Source of the DNA: Psychromonas sp. MB-3u-54
GTDB lineage: Bacteria; Pseudomonadota; Gammaproteobacteria; Enterobacterales; Psychromonadaceae
Assembly: GCF_002836415.1 (NCBI RefSeq)
Contig: NZ_PJBP01000128.1
Span: 1 to 41,815, forward strand
Direction: 5' to 3'
DNA: 41,815 nt
A program made the translations under genes and the position numbers. Under the pieces are notes generated by a model. That model saw only the letters and a list, made by a program, of their open reading frames with translations, was not told where the DNA came from and searched no databases. Positions 1 through 7,456 of the stretch are shown here, piece after piece; the first letter of the stretch is position 1; each line of letters opens with the position of its first letter.

Positions 1-35
1 AGCTTCTTGCACAAGCTAGGCTATTAAATCCAGAT

Positions 36-71
36 AAATCCCTGTTGACTGATGTCAACAGGGATTTTTTT
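36..71 (+). terminator. Intrinsic terminator of the upstream, off-window gene
   Basis: A perfect 14-bp stem (36-49 pairing with 54-67) with a TGAT loop runs directly into a T tract. A reading frame entering from the left edge stops at a TAA at 25-27 (last residues FLHKLGY), so this hairpin probably ends that gene. The stem and T tract are seen directly; the upstream gene cannot be identified from so few codons. Confidence 0.85.
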
Positions 72-123
72 GTTTAAGCGCTTGTGGCGATGACTACTCG
101 AGCATGGGGAAAATAGACCGTTC

Positions 124-181
124 GTAGGGTGCGCTCCGCGCACCGATTGCTAATGCTTGCGGTGCATCGAATGCACCCTAC
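124..181. repeat. Palindromic REP/MITE-like repeat, copy 1
   Basis: The unit starts GTAGGGTGC and ends GCACCCTAC, so its ends are inverted repeats, and it contains an inner GC-rich palindrome (TGCGCTCCGCGCA). A second copy lies at 235-310. The unit is far more GC-rich than its surroundings and has no credible coding frame. This form is typical of short dispersed non-autonomous repeats; no transposase is nearby. Confidence 0.75.
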
Positions 182-234
182 AGATTACATAGTAGCAATT
201 CCATTGCATATTTATCCAATCTATTGTGCAGCTT

Positions 235-310
235 GTAGGGTGCGCTCCGCGCACCGATTGTCGCTGCTTGCGGTGCATAGAGTGCATAGAGTGCATAGAG
301 TGCACCCTAC
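235..310. repeat. Palindromic REP/MITE-like repeat, copy 2, with internal 9-bp expansion
   Basis: Same element as at 124-181, with the same GTAGGGTGC and GCACCCTAC ends. It is 18 bp longer because its right arm carries the 9-mer GTGCATAGA three times in tandem where copy 1 has a single related unit. The two copies are direct repeats about 111 bp apart. Confidence 0.75.
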
Positions 311-554
311 AGATAATAATAGCAGTCTCTCTACATAACTAATAAAAATATTCCATGCTCGTCTACATTCATTAATAGCAAAAAAATAATCACATTGTAA
401 AAGTAAAATATATTAAATTTTTGATTTTAATGGATATTTTAACAGTTTCCTTCAGAAGGGAATTGTATTTTCTTTTGTGTGATCTATAGCTGCCTGCAGT
501 TTGGCGACAGTCTGGGTTATGTCTGCGAACCCTGTTCCATCGCGGGTATTCCGC

Positions 555-663
555 ACCAGCTAAGCAATTAAATCCAGATAAACTCCTGTGACTAACGTCA
601 GCTGGGATTTTTTCGTTTAAACGTTTGCAGTTATAAGCGCTTTTAGCATGGAAAAACAGACTA
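555..663 (+). repeat. Diverged second copy of the 10-120 terminator region
   Basis: This stretch aligns with about positions 10-120. Both have an AGCTA-GC-ATTAAATCCAGATAAA core, then the hairpin region, a T tract, GTTTAA-CG, and finally an AGCATGG-AAAA-AGAC tail. In this copy the hairpin is degraded (TGAC/GTCA inner pairs only). The TAA ending the upstream gene is also present here, so this looks like a duplicated gene 3' end and terminator that has decayed. The reading upstream of it (about 480-570) was not recognised. Confidence 0.55.
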
Positions 664-1091
664 ATCCGAAAAACCAATTAGTCTGTTTTTATATTTTTAA
701 ATACGATTTTAAACGCTTAATAGCACGGGCATCATTTGAATTTACACCTCCATAAATAGTTCTCAGTATCCAACGAATTGGCATTAATTAAAGATAATAA
801 TGTGATTTTAAGTTGTAAATTTTGCCAAATAGAGTGTGCTCAATGACTCATTAGCAATAATCACACTGCTGTATTACATTTATTTGATATAAATATTGTT
901 TTAAATCAAATAAAGGGGGAAGGAAGGGAACAATATTACCCTACAGTATGAGTGTTCTTTAGGTATCTTCATTTTAGGACTTGATTATATTTGCACCCGC
1001 AGTTAAGTATTATTGATGATCTAAAGTTCAGCTGTACTACTTGACACTGTCATTATGCTATTTAATTTTCACTGTAAAGGAAATAACAGCC
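664..1091 (+). promoter_or_regulatory. Leader region of the cytochrome cluster
   Basis: No gene is visible in this 430-bp AT-rich stretch. It holds an imperfect inverted repeat at about 880-909 (TTTGAT...ATCAAA) and a TGTGATT near 800 mirrored by AATCACA near 860. Neither has the spacing of a standard FNR (TTGAT-N4-ATCAA) or CRP (TGTGA-N6-TCACA) site, so no regulator is assigned. A ribosome-binding site AAAGGA lies at about 1076-1081, upstream of the ATG at 1092. Confidence 0.3.
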
Positions 1092-2144
1092 ATGAAACTA
1101 AAAAAATCATTAATTGCTAGTTCCGCTCTTGTCTTTTCACTCATACCCTTTGGTGCTGTACAAGCCGAAAATACTACCTTGGAAAGTGTTAAAAGCATGT
1201 CAGAAATAAAAATGGATGGAATGGCTGATGCTGCCTGGGATAAAGCGCCAAGCATGAAGGTTAAAATTGACAAACAGCCTTACAAACCAAGCAACGGTTA
1301 TGAAGGTATTACAAGAACTATTGTTGAAATGAAGTCCCTTTATGACGACCAATATATCTATTTCTTGATGAGTTATGCAGATCCAACCAAAAGTCTGGAT
1401 CGTTTTCCATGGATGAAACAAGCTGATGGCAGCTGGAAGCAGTTATCAAATAAAGATGACACCGGCCACGATAATACTTATTACGAAGACAAAGCCGCTA
1501 TTATCTGGGATATAAACACCGATGATTTCGCAGAAAAAGGCTGCAATGATGCCTGCCATCGTGCAGATGACGGAAAAGTCAATGGATTTGATAGTAAATC
1601 TCCCGCGCGTAAATATACCCAAGCAGGTCAAACCTTGGATATGTGGCACTGGAAAGGAGTCCGTACCGGTGTTAATAATCAAATAGATGATCAATATATA
1701 GATAGCACCTCAGATCCTGAAGAAAATGCTAATTGGGGACGCAAGGGGGATCACAAAACAGGTGGCGGTTATGTCAATAATATTGATGAAAATGGACAAC
1801 CTGCATTTGTTTCTGCAAATCCAAGTGAGAATGCTCCCTCTATTTTTGATTCTGAAAAACAACCGTTTACAGCCGACTATGACAAGACTACGCGCATTCC
1901 AGGTATTATAACGCAGCCATTTACAGGTTCTCGTGCTGATATTGATGCAGTTGGTGTTTGGAAAGAGGGTGTTTGGACTATTGAAATTAAACGTAAGTTG
2001 GTCACCACGGGTGAGCAAGCCGCAACTCAAGATGTTCAGTTTAACGATCTGACTAAGGTGTATCCATTTGGTATTTCAGTATTTGATAATTCTCAAATAA
2101 ATCATGTTTATCACCGTGGCGTGCTGGATCTTAAGTTCAAATAA
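1092..2144 (+). CDS. Periplasmic ethylbenzene-dehydrogenase-related haem protein
   Basis: 350 aa with a signal peptide ending near residue 25 (GAVQA/ENTT). An upstream TTG at 1041 is in frame, but the ATG at 1092 has the AAAGGA ribosome site and places the signal peptide at the N-terminus. The sequence fits the ethylbenzene-dehydrogenase/cytochrome c-552 haem-binding family (EB_dh), whose better-known members are the haem gamma subunits of DMSO-reductase-type molybdoenzymes. A c-type haem motif of the rare CX3CH form (CNDACH) lies at residues 151-156, and a conserved DMWHWK at 183-188 could supply a haem ligand. No molybdenum catalytic subunit is nearby; the partners are NrfB, NrfC and NrfD immediately downstream. 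The role is inferred to be periplasmic electron transfer; the substrate is unknown. Confidence 0.75.
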   Translation: MKLKKSLIASSALVFSLIPFGAVQAENTTLESVKSMSEIKMDGMADAAWDKAPSMKVKIDKQPYKPSNGYEGITRTIVEMKSLYDDQYIYFLMSYADPTKSLDRFPWMKQADGSWKQLSNKDDTGHDNTYYEDKAAIIWDINTDDFAEKGCNDACHRADDGKVNGFDSKSPARKYTQAGQTLDMWHWKGVRTGVNNQIDDQYIDSTSDPEENANWGRKGDHKTGGGYVNNIDENGQPAFVSANPSENAPSIFDSEKQPFTADYDKTTRIPGIITQPFTGSRADIDAVGVWKEGVWTIEIKRKLVTTGEQAATQDVQFNDLTKVYPFGISVFDNSQINHVYHRGVLDLKFK

Positions 2145-2164
2145 AGCCTATTATTAATAGGTGA

Positions 2165-2203
2165 ACAGTATAACCAGCTGGTTGGTGCAGCTGGTTATAC
2201 TGT
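2165..2203. terminator. Strong hairpin between the EB_dh-like gene and nrfB
   Basis: A perfect 16-bp inverted repeat (2165-2180 with 2188-2203) with a 7-nt loop lies 20 bp after the stop codon. A run of six T starts only at 2211, seven bases past the stem, so it may be a leaky terminator, a processing site or a stabilising 3' hairpin that lowers expression of nrfBCD relative to the haem protein. Confidence 0.65.
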
Positions 2204-2342
2204 CACAACGTTTTTTATAACTAATAAATCATACTTAGTTGATTAAAGATAAAAACAACCCCTGCGGGTAAGAATAGCAGTCGCCCGTGGAGGTTAATGT
2301 TAAAGCTATAACCATTCAGATCCTTAAATAAAAAGAGGATAT

Positions 2343-2918
2343 ATGAGGCTATTACAGCGGTCATTAATTTTTATGAGTTTATGCATTTTATGCCTGCCCG
2401 GCCTTGCGGCTGGTAATAAGGTCGTTTCGGAGCGGAATATCTTGGTGCCCGCGGCTGATTTTGAAATACAGGTTGAAAATAAAGCTGAGATGGAAAAACT
2501 GATTAAAGAAAATAGACGTTGTATCCGCTGTCATCAAGTAGAACGAAAACTAAAAAAAATTCCCGCTGTAACAGTGCAGGGTGCTGCACATGGCAGTGAA
2601 AAATTTTACGATAATTGTACCGCTTGTCATGGAGATAAGGGTAAACATCCCAAACAAGACGTTAGTGTTATTAGTTTTGCTGCTCATTCACCTACCCCAT
2701 TAGCACAACAAAATGGCCAATGTCTAAAATGTCATACTCCTGTTGAGCTTCGCAAAGCGGAATGGACACACGATGTGCATTATAAAAAGATAAATTGTGC
2801 TTCTTGCCATAAATTACATGATGCAGTTGATCCCATCATTAATATCGAGCGAAAATCGAGAATAAAACTTTGTGTTGATTGTCATCATTCAATAAATGAA
2901 TCACAAGGGGAGCTATGA
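2343..2918 (+). CDS. nrfB: NrfB-type pentaheme cytochrome c
   Basis: 191 aa, close to the usual 188 aa of NrfB. It has a signal peptide (cut near residue 22) and exactly five CXXCH haem motifs, at residues 60, 92, 127, 152 and 177 (CIRCH, CTACH, CLKCH, CASCH, CVDCH). In known systems NrfB carries electrons in the periplasm from the NrfCD quinol dehydrogenase to the nitrite reductase NrfA. The start has a good ribosome site (AGAGGAT). Its stop overlaps the start of nrfC (ATGA), showing translational coupling. nrfA is absent from this window, so the final acceptor is either NrfA encoded elsewhere or another protein, possibly the haem protein upstream. Confidence 0.88.
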   Translation: MRLLQRSLIFMSLCILCLPGLAAGNKVVSERNILVPAADFEIQVENKAEMEKLIKENRRCIRCHQVERKLKKIPAVTVQGAAHGSEKFYDNCTACHGDKGKHPKQDVSVISFAAHSPTPLAQQNGQCLKCHTPVELRKAEWTHDVHYKKINCASCHKLHDAVDPIINIERKSRIKLCVDCHHSINESQGEL

Positions 2919-3595
2919 TGGACTATTCCAGAAGAAAATTTTTAGCGGGTCTAGGTGCCACAACCATGTTCGCAACTGCCGGCGTTGCTGGCACATCTGT
3001 TATTCAAACCTTGGTCATTGATGGAAAGCGTTATGGGATGATCCACGATGAAACCCTGTGCATTGGTTGCGAAGCCTGTGTTGATGCCTGTCGGGAAACC
3101 AATAATGTCCCGGAGGGAGTGAGCCGTTTAGAGATTATCCGTAGTGAGCCCCGTGGTGAGTTTCCGAATGCTGATTATCAGTTTTTTAGAAAATCTTGCC
3201 AGCATTGTGAAGATGCACCTTGTGTTAATGTTTGTCCGACGGGTGCTTCTTTTATTGATAAAAAAACCGGGATTGTGGATGTACATGCAGATCGCTGCGT
3301 TGGTTGCATGTATTGTATTGCTGCATGTCCCTATAAAGTTCGCTATATCGATCCCGTGACTAAATCAGCTGATAAATGTAATTTTTGCCGCGATACCAAT
3401 CTTGCAAAAGGGCAATTACCGGCCTGTGTACAGTCATGCCCGCAGCAGGCACTTGTATTTGGTGATCTCAATGATCCAAACAGTGAAATTGTTAAAACCC
3501 TGCAACAAAAAACAATCTACCGTTATAAAAAACATCTGGGTACTAAACCAAAAATGTTTAGAGTGCCAGATCTGAAAGGGGAGATTGAACTATGA
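2915..3595 (+). CDS. nrfC: NrfC-type ferredoxin with four [4Fe-4S] clusters
   Basis: 226 aa. The N-terminus carries a twin-arginine signal (SRRKFLAGLGA), as expected for a periplasmic iron-sulfur subunit. Four cysteine groups follow: CIGCEACVDAC, CQHCEDAPCVNVCP, CVGCMYCIAACP and a split CNFC...CVQSCP set, enough for four [4Fe-4S] clusters. It belongs to the DmsB/NrfC/PsrB family and would pass electrons from membrane NrfD to NrfB. The frame overlaps nrfB by 4 bp and nrfD by 4 bp. A second ATG directly follows the first (2918), so the exact start is uncertain by one codon. Confidence 0.9.
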   Translation: MMDYSRRKFLAGLGATTMFATAGVAGTSVIQTLVIDGKRYGMIHDETLCIGCEACVDACRETNNVPEGVSRLEIIRSEPRGEFPNADYQFFRKSCQHCEDAPCVNVCPTGASFIDKKTGIVDVHADRCVGCMYCIAACPYKVRYIDPVTKSADKCNFCRDTNLAKGQLPACVQSCPQQALVFGDLNDPNSEIVKTLQQKTIYRYKKHLGTKPKMFRVPDLKGEIEL

Positions 3596-4578
3596 TGGAA
3601 AGTTTACAGCAGGCTCTGCATTTTGACTCCCTTGTCTGGCACTGGCCTATCGCAATTTATCTGTTTGTGCTGGGTATCTCTTCCGGGGCAATGTGTTTAG
3701 CGCTGTTTATTAAATGGAAATTACCCTCGGCGGAGAAGGCTGCGAAAAATCCGCTGATTAAAGCGGCAGCAATTCTTGTGCCGAGTATGGTTATTTTTGG
3801 TTTAGTGATCCTCGTTTTTGATTTAACTAAACCTCTGCATTTTTGGAAGGTGATTGTTTATCAATTTGCTAACCCAACTTCAGTCATGGGCCGTGGTGTC
3901 ACGCTGTTTATCGTTTATCAGATAACAACATTTGCATGGATAGCGCTGGTCTTTAGGAAGGAGTTGGAAACATTGCTGGCACGTTTTATGCCTTGGGCAA
4001 TGAAAATACTCGGTATTTTGTGGTTATGGGATTTAATTGCCAAGGTTGAGAGGCAACTTGAGTTTGTTATTGCGATACTTGCTGTTCTGCTTGGGGTGTA
4101 CACTGGATTTTTGCTTTCCGCTTTAAATTCATATCCTTTACTTAATCAACCTGTTCTACCCTTACTCTTTTTAGCCTCTGGTTTGTCATCGGGCATTGCG
4201 GCAACCATTTTATTAGCGACGACCTTCTTCTCCGCCAATGCAAAGACTTCAGGCATGACCCTAAGTCATCGCCTGGAACAGCCTATTGTTTGGTCCGAAT
4301 TGGCCTTACTGATAATACTGATTATTGGTATGAACTTCGGAGGTGAAATGGATAAAGTCTCTATCGATGCCGCTATTTCAGGTGGTTTTTGGGCAGGTGT
4401 TTTTTGGGTTGGCGTAATGGGTATTGGTATTCTTTTACCCTTGATGATGAATCAAATTACCTCGATTAAGGTTAAGCACAGTAATGCTTTCATTCTGAGT
4501 AGCGCCGTATTGACTCTGGTCGGAGTAATGTCATTAAGGATGTTTATTCTTTATGCCGGGCAAATGACACCAGCCTGA
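3592..4578 (+). CDS. nrfD: NrfD/PsrC-type membrane quinol dehydrogenase subunit
   Basis: 328 aa and very hydrophobic, with about eight or nine membrane segments and the family start (WHWPIAIYLFVLGISSGAMC). NrfD-family proteins oxidise membrane quinol and hand electrons to the NrfC iron-sulfur subunit. It is translationally coupled to nrfC through an ATGA overlap. Nothing looks broken. With NrfB and NrfC it forms a complete quinol-to-periplasm electron module whose terminal reductase is not encoded here. Confidence 0.88.
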   Translation: MMESLQQALHFDSLVWHWPIAIYLFVLGISSGAMCLALFIKWKLPSAEKAAKNPLIKAAAILVPSMVIFGLVILVFDLTKPLHFWKVIVYQFANPTSVMGRGVTLFIVYQITTFAWIALVFRKELETLLARFMPWAMKILGILWLWDLIAKVERQLEFVIAILAVLLGVYTGFLLSALNSYPLLNQPVLPLLFLASGLSSGIAATILLATTFFSANAKTSGMTLSHRLEQPIVWSELALLIILIIGMNFGGEMDKVSIDAAISGGFWAGVFWVGVMGIGILLPLMMNQITSIKVKHSNAFILSSAVLTLVGVMSLRMFILYAGQMTPA

Positions 4579-4663
4579 AGCGTACTTCCAGATACGATAT
4601 AAAAATGTCCTGTTTTAATACTGATAAAATATAACTATGCTTAAGTATGGTGGGTGACTTATT

Positions 4664-5077
4664 ATGAATTTATTGAAGATGTTATTGTTAAGTTTCGCGC
4701 TTTGCTGGGGTGCTATGGCCGGGGCGGCAGACTTACCCAATCCGGATCAGGAGAACTTAGCTAATTTTCATCTAAAAGATCAAGACTGCGCGGGTGCCTG
4801 CCATGAAAAAGAGGAACCTTCTACATGGCTGGAATTTGAACAAAGCAGCTGTATTGAATGTCATGATGAATATGGGTTCTTAGAAGGTAAATGGCATAAT
4901 ATAAAGCATCGTGAGGAGGAAGATATGCCCTGCACAGAGTGCCATATCACCCATGAAAAAACAGATCCTAAAGAATTTTGTTCAGACTGTCACGACGATG
5001 ACCATGATGCATTCGAGCCCTTATTTAAATACCAGAGAGTAGTTGAAACTACCTCGCAGTTCCTCAAAGAAAAATAA
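4664..5077 (+). CDS. Small periplasmic tetraheme cytochrome c (STC/cytochrome c3-like)
   Basis: 137 aa with a signal peptide (cut near residue 21) and four haem motifs: a CX3CH site CAGACH at residue 42 and CXXCH sites at 63, 90 and 106 (CIECH, CTECH, CSDCH). The spacing and the closing CSDCHDDDHD resemble the small tetraheme cytochromes of Shewanella and the haem domain of flavocytochrome c fumarate reductases, but no flavin domain follows. It lies 85 bp after nrfD and may be part of the same unit. The likely role is as a soluble periplasmic electron shuttle. The mature protein is strongly acidic. Confidence 0.8.
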   Translation: MNLLKMLLLSFALCWGAMAGAADLPNPDQENLANFHLKDQDCAGACHEKEEPSTWLEFEQSSCIECHDEYGFLEGKWHNIKHREEEDMPCTECHITHEKTDPKEFCSDCHDDDHDAFEPLFKYQRVVETTSQFLKEK

Positions 5078-5469
5078 AGCGGCTCTAGTATAAATAATGT
5101 TATGTTAACGGACACACTCTTTCTCAGTATATCTATCGCTGTTCGCCCTTGTGTCAGAATAGTGGCAACATTAACTTCTGAAATATTTTCCTGTCTTACG
5201 CATGAATAACTCAACCTGAATGTGAGTTGCAGAAACGGCTTTTCTAATTGCAATCTTTATCATGCGGTTAATGCGGTCAGACTGTTTATCTATTTTTACG
5301 GTTGTGATGACAGAATATTAACGGCTAGATAAGATTGTAATAAAAACTTATTTACTCATTGAGTTGCAGGTAATGTCAAATAATTATATTGTCCTCCAAT
5401 CGTTCTTATTTAAGTCGCATAGATCTGCGTGTTTTATAAACTAATTCCGACCGTCGGTAAGGCAATATA
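5078..5469. other. Intergenic region without a recognised gene
   Basis: 392 bp of AT-rich sequence between the tetraheme cytochrome and the M14-like gene. Close to the next gene there is a short palindrome CCGACCGTCGG (about 5447-5457) followed by TAAGG, the probable ribosome site. An 87-codon reverse frame across the end of the cytochrome gene has no supporting features. Confidence 0.4.
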
Positions 5470-6396
5470 ATGAAAGAACAACAAACTGATTTAATAACGC
5501 CACGCCCCCAAAAATGGCAAGCGGAAGATAAATTAGCATGGTTTGAAAAACAGACAATTAAACGTTCATATCAAAATGATGTACTCAAAAAAATCACGGC
5601 GTTAGCGACAGATTTTAGGGTTGAACAATATGGTGAACTTTGTTATTCGCCCTATAACTATCCGCTTTATATAGTCACAACCCGCGATTGGGATAATAAT
5701 AAACCTTCAATTTTGATAACCGGTGGTGTCCACGGTTATGAAACTAGCGGAGTTCATGGGGCACTGCGTTTTATTGAGAAACATGGCCTTAACTATGCTG
5801 AAAAATTCAATATTGCTGTCGCCCCCTGCATCAGCCCGTGGGGTTATGAAACGGTTAACCGTTGGAATCCCGATGCGACGGATCCAAATAGATCATTTTA
5901 TCAACCAAGCCCCTCTCTTGAGGCATCTCAATTGATGGAATATGTTAAAAAACATCGTCTAAATTTTATGACTCATATTGATTTACATGAAACAACGGAC
6001 ACGGATAATACTGAGTTTAGACCTGCTTTAACGGCCAGAGATGGTGTTGAGCAAGAACTTACGGATATTCCCGATGGTTTTTATCTGGTTGCCGATACCA
6101 ATAATCCCAAGCATGATTTTCAAGGTGCTATTATTGAAGCGGTTAGAAAAGTGACTCATATTGCCCCTGTTGATGCAAATGGGAAAATTATTGGAGAGTC
6201 CGTTAGCCAAGATGGTGTTATTCATTATGACACTAAACAGTTAGGGCTGTGTAATGGTTTTACTAACGCACTCTATTGCACAACAACAGAGGTTTATCCC
6301 GATAGCCCTCAGGCGACAGGAGAAGATTGTATTAATGCGCAGGTTGCGGCGGTAACAGGTGGGCTTGATTATTTAATTAACGAAAATATTGTTTAA
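5470..6396 (+). CDS. M14-family zinc carboxypeptidase-like protein
   Basis: 308 aa, no signal peptide, so probably cytoplasmic. The zinc-binding pattern of the M14/succinylglutamate-desuccinylase-like superfamily is visible: HGYE in GGVHGYETSGVHGALRF and a later histidine in THIDLHETTDTDN. The NRW/DPNRSF stretch fits the substrate-binding Asn-Arg pair of carboxypeptidase A-like enzymes. It would remove a C-terminal residue or hydrolyse an amide; the substrate cannot be told. It is a single-gene unit. It is distinct from astE, whose fragments lie near 37,000. Confidence 0.7.
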   Translation: MKEQQTDLITPRPQKWQAEDKLAWFEKQTIKRSYQNDVLKKITALATDFRVEQYGELCYSPYNYPLYIVTTRDWDNNKPSILITGGVHGYETSGVHGALRFIEKHGLNYAEKFNIAVAPCISPWGYETVNRWNPDATDPNRSFYQPSPSLEASQLMEYVKKHRLNFMTHIDLHETTDTDNTEFRPALTARDGVEQELTDIPDGFYLVADTNNPKHDFQGAIIEAVRKVTHIAPVDANGKIIGESVSQDGVIHYDTKQLGLCNGFTNALYCTTTEVYPDSPQATGEDCINAQVAAVTGGLDYLINENIV

Positions 6397-6603
6397 TGAC
6401 ATAAGGTAATAAAATTAATCAGGCTAAATTATGTATTCAGCATGGGGTCTGCCGTACTTGAAAATCTCTTAAATGACCCTTTAATTTACTGATTTTCTGC
6501 CAAAAAGCGAACACCTATATACTCTGCCCCCATTTGCATTAAAATAGACCTTAATCTGTGACCCGTCAGGTCTCAAATCTATTTATTAAAAAGGATTAAT
6601 TGA

Positions 6604-7203
6604 ATGACCCCAGAATTATTTTTTATATATGATTCTCACTGCCCTTGGAGCTACGCAAGTACTGCTTTACTTAATGAGATCGAAAAATCCTGCCCTGAAA
6701 TGACAATCCATTTATGGCATTGTGCTCATTATGATGGCAGTGATCGTGTTGGCCATGAGAAGATGGACCGGGTCGCAAAAGAAAGTGTTGTGAAATTTGG
6801 CCAACAGTATAAACGTTTTGTCGATAGTCCTAAAAATGCGATTATGACGGCCAATTTTATGGCTTGGTTGCAAAATAAACAACCAGAGAAAGAATTAGGT
6901 GTTCTAAACGCATTGCAAAAAGCCCACTTTATTGAAGGTAATCCCTTCGGATGTAAACACGATTTTAATGAGATTGTCGAGCAGTTTAAGTTATCGCCAC
7001 CTAATAAAATATTCAAAGATGAATTAAGCAGTGAGTCTGAATATACCTTGTCTGATATCAGTGAAGTTCAAGAGTTTATGAAAACAACTGACTTCCCCGC
7101 TTTATTGTTAATCGTCGATGAAAAGGCGGTGTTATTAAACCATTCACTGTATTTAAGTAAACCTGAAGCGATAATAGAGGCGATAAAACAAGAGTTAGCT
7201 TAA
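6604..7203 (+). CDS. DsbA-family thioredoxin-fold protein with CPWS active site
   Basis: 199 aa, no signal peptide. The N-terminal strand and motif FFIYDSHCPWSYAS are typical of cytoplasmic DsbA-like proteins, but the second active-site cysteine is replaced by serine (CPWS). This is common in the FrnE/2-hydroxychromene-carboxylate-isomerase-like branch and argues against a simple disulfide oxidase. A good AAGGAT ribosome site precedes the ATG. It is monocistronic, with a strong terminator 40 bp downstream. The exact reaction is unknown. Confidence 0.7.
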   Translation: MTPELFFIYDSHCPWSYASTALLNEIEKSCPEMTIHLWHCAHYDGSDRVGHEKMDRVAKESVVKFGQQYKRFVDSPKNAIMTANFMAWLQNKQPEKELGVLNALQKAHFIEGNPFGCKHDFNEIVEQFKLSPPNKIFKDELSSESEYTLSDISEVQEFMKTTDFPALLLIVDEKAVLLNHSLYLSKPEAIIEAIKQELA

Positions 7204-7246
7204 AAATATAAAGGTTAAATAGTGTTTTTTATTGCTGTGATTTATT

Positions 7247-7277
7247 AGCTTTACAATATTATTGTAAAGCTTTTTTT
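7247..7277 (+). terminator. Intrinsic terminator after the DsbA-like gene
   Basis: A perfect 12-bp stem (AGCTTTACAATA and its complement, 7247-7271) with a one-base centre is followed at once by seven T. Confidence 0.85.
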
Positions 7278-7456
7278 TGATAAGCGCTTATAAAGCATGA
7301 CGTTATTCAACAACTAATATTCATTACACTAAGCAGCATAAATGAATGTAAAATGAGTGAATTTGGTATAATTTGCAATTGTTGTTTATTCTATTGTAAA
7401 AAAAGAACAGACCCTAATAGATTATATTATTGAATAAACATCAAAGGATAAGATTA

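Noticed and set aside
129-338. 69-codon forward frame over the palindromic repeats
   Set aside because: The residues (repeated RSAHRLLML-AVHR) simply translate the two repeat copies; there is no ribosome site.
540-556. tRNA- or tmRNA-like 3' end (GGGTATTCCGCACCA)
   Set aside because: No acceptor complement, D-arm or anticodon arm could be folded upstream; chance resemblance to a CCA end.
390-677. 95-codon reverse frame
   Set aside because: It runs antisense through the duplicated terminator region and has no ribosome site or recognisable domain.
881-909. FNR-type site before the cytochrome cluster
   Set aside because: The half-sites TTTGAT and ATCAAA are about 16 bases apart instead of 4, so it is not a standard FNR box.
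1041-1091. TTG start 17 codons upstream for the EB_dh-like protein
   Set aside because: The ATG at 1092 has the ribosome site and puts the signal peptide at the N-terminus.
5470-6396. The M14-like gene as a working replacement for the broken astE
   Set aside because: It lacks the AstE-specific stretches still visible in the relic at 37030-37512, and it is not near the aru genes; substrate unknown.
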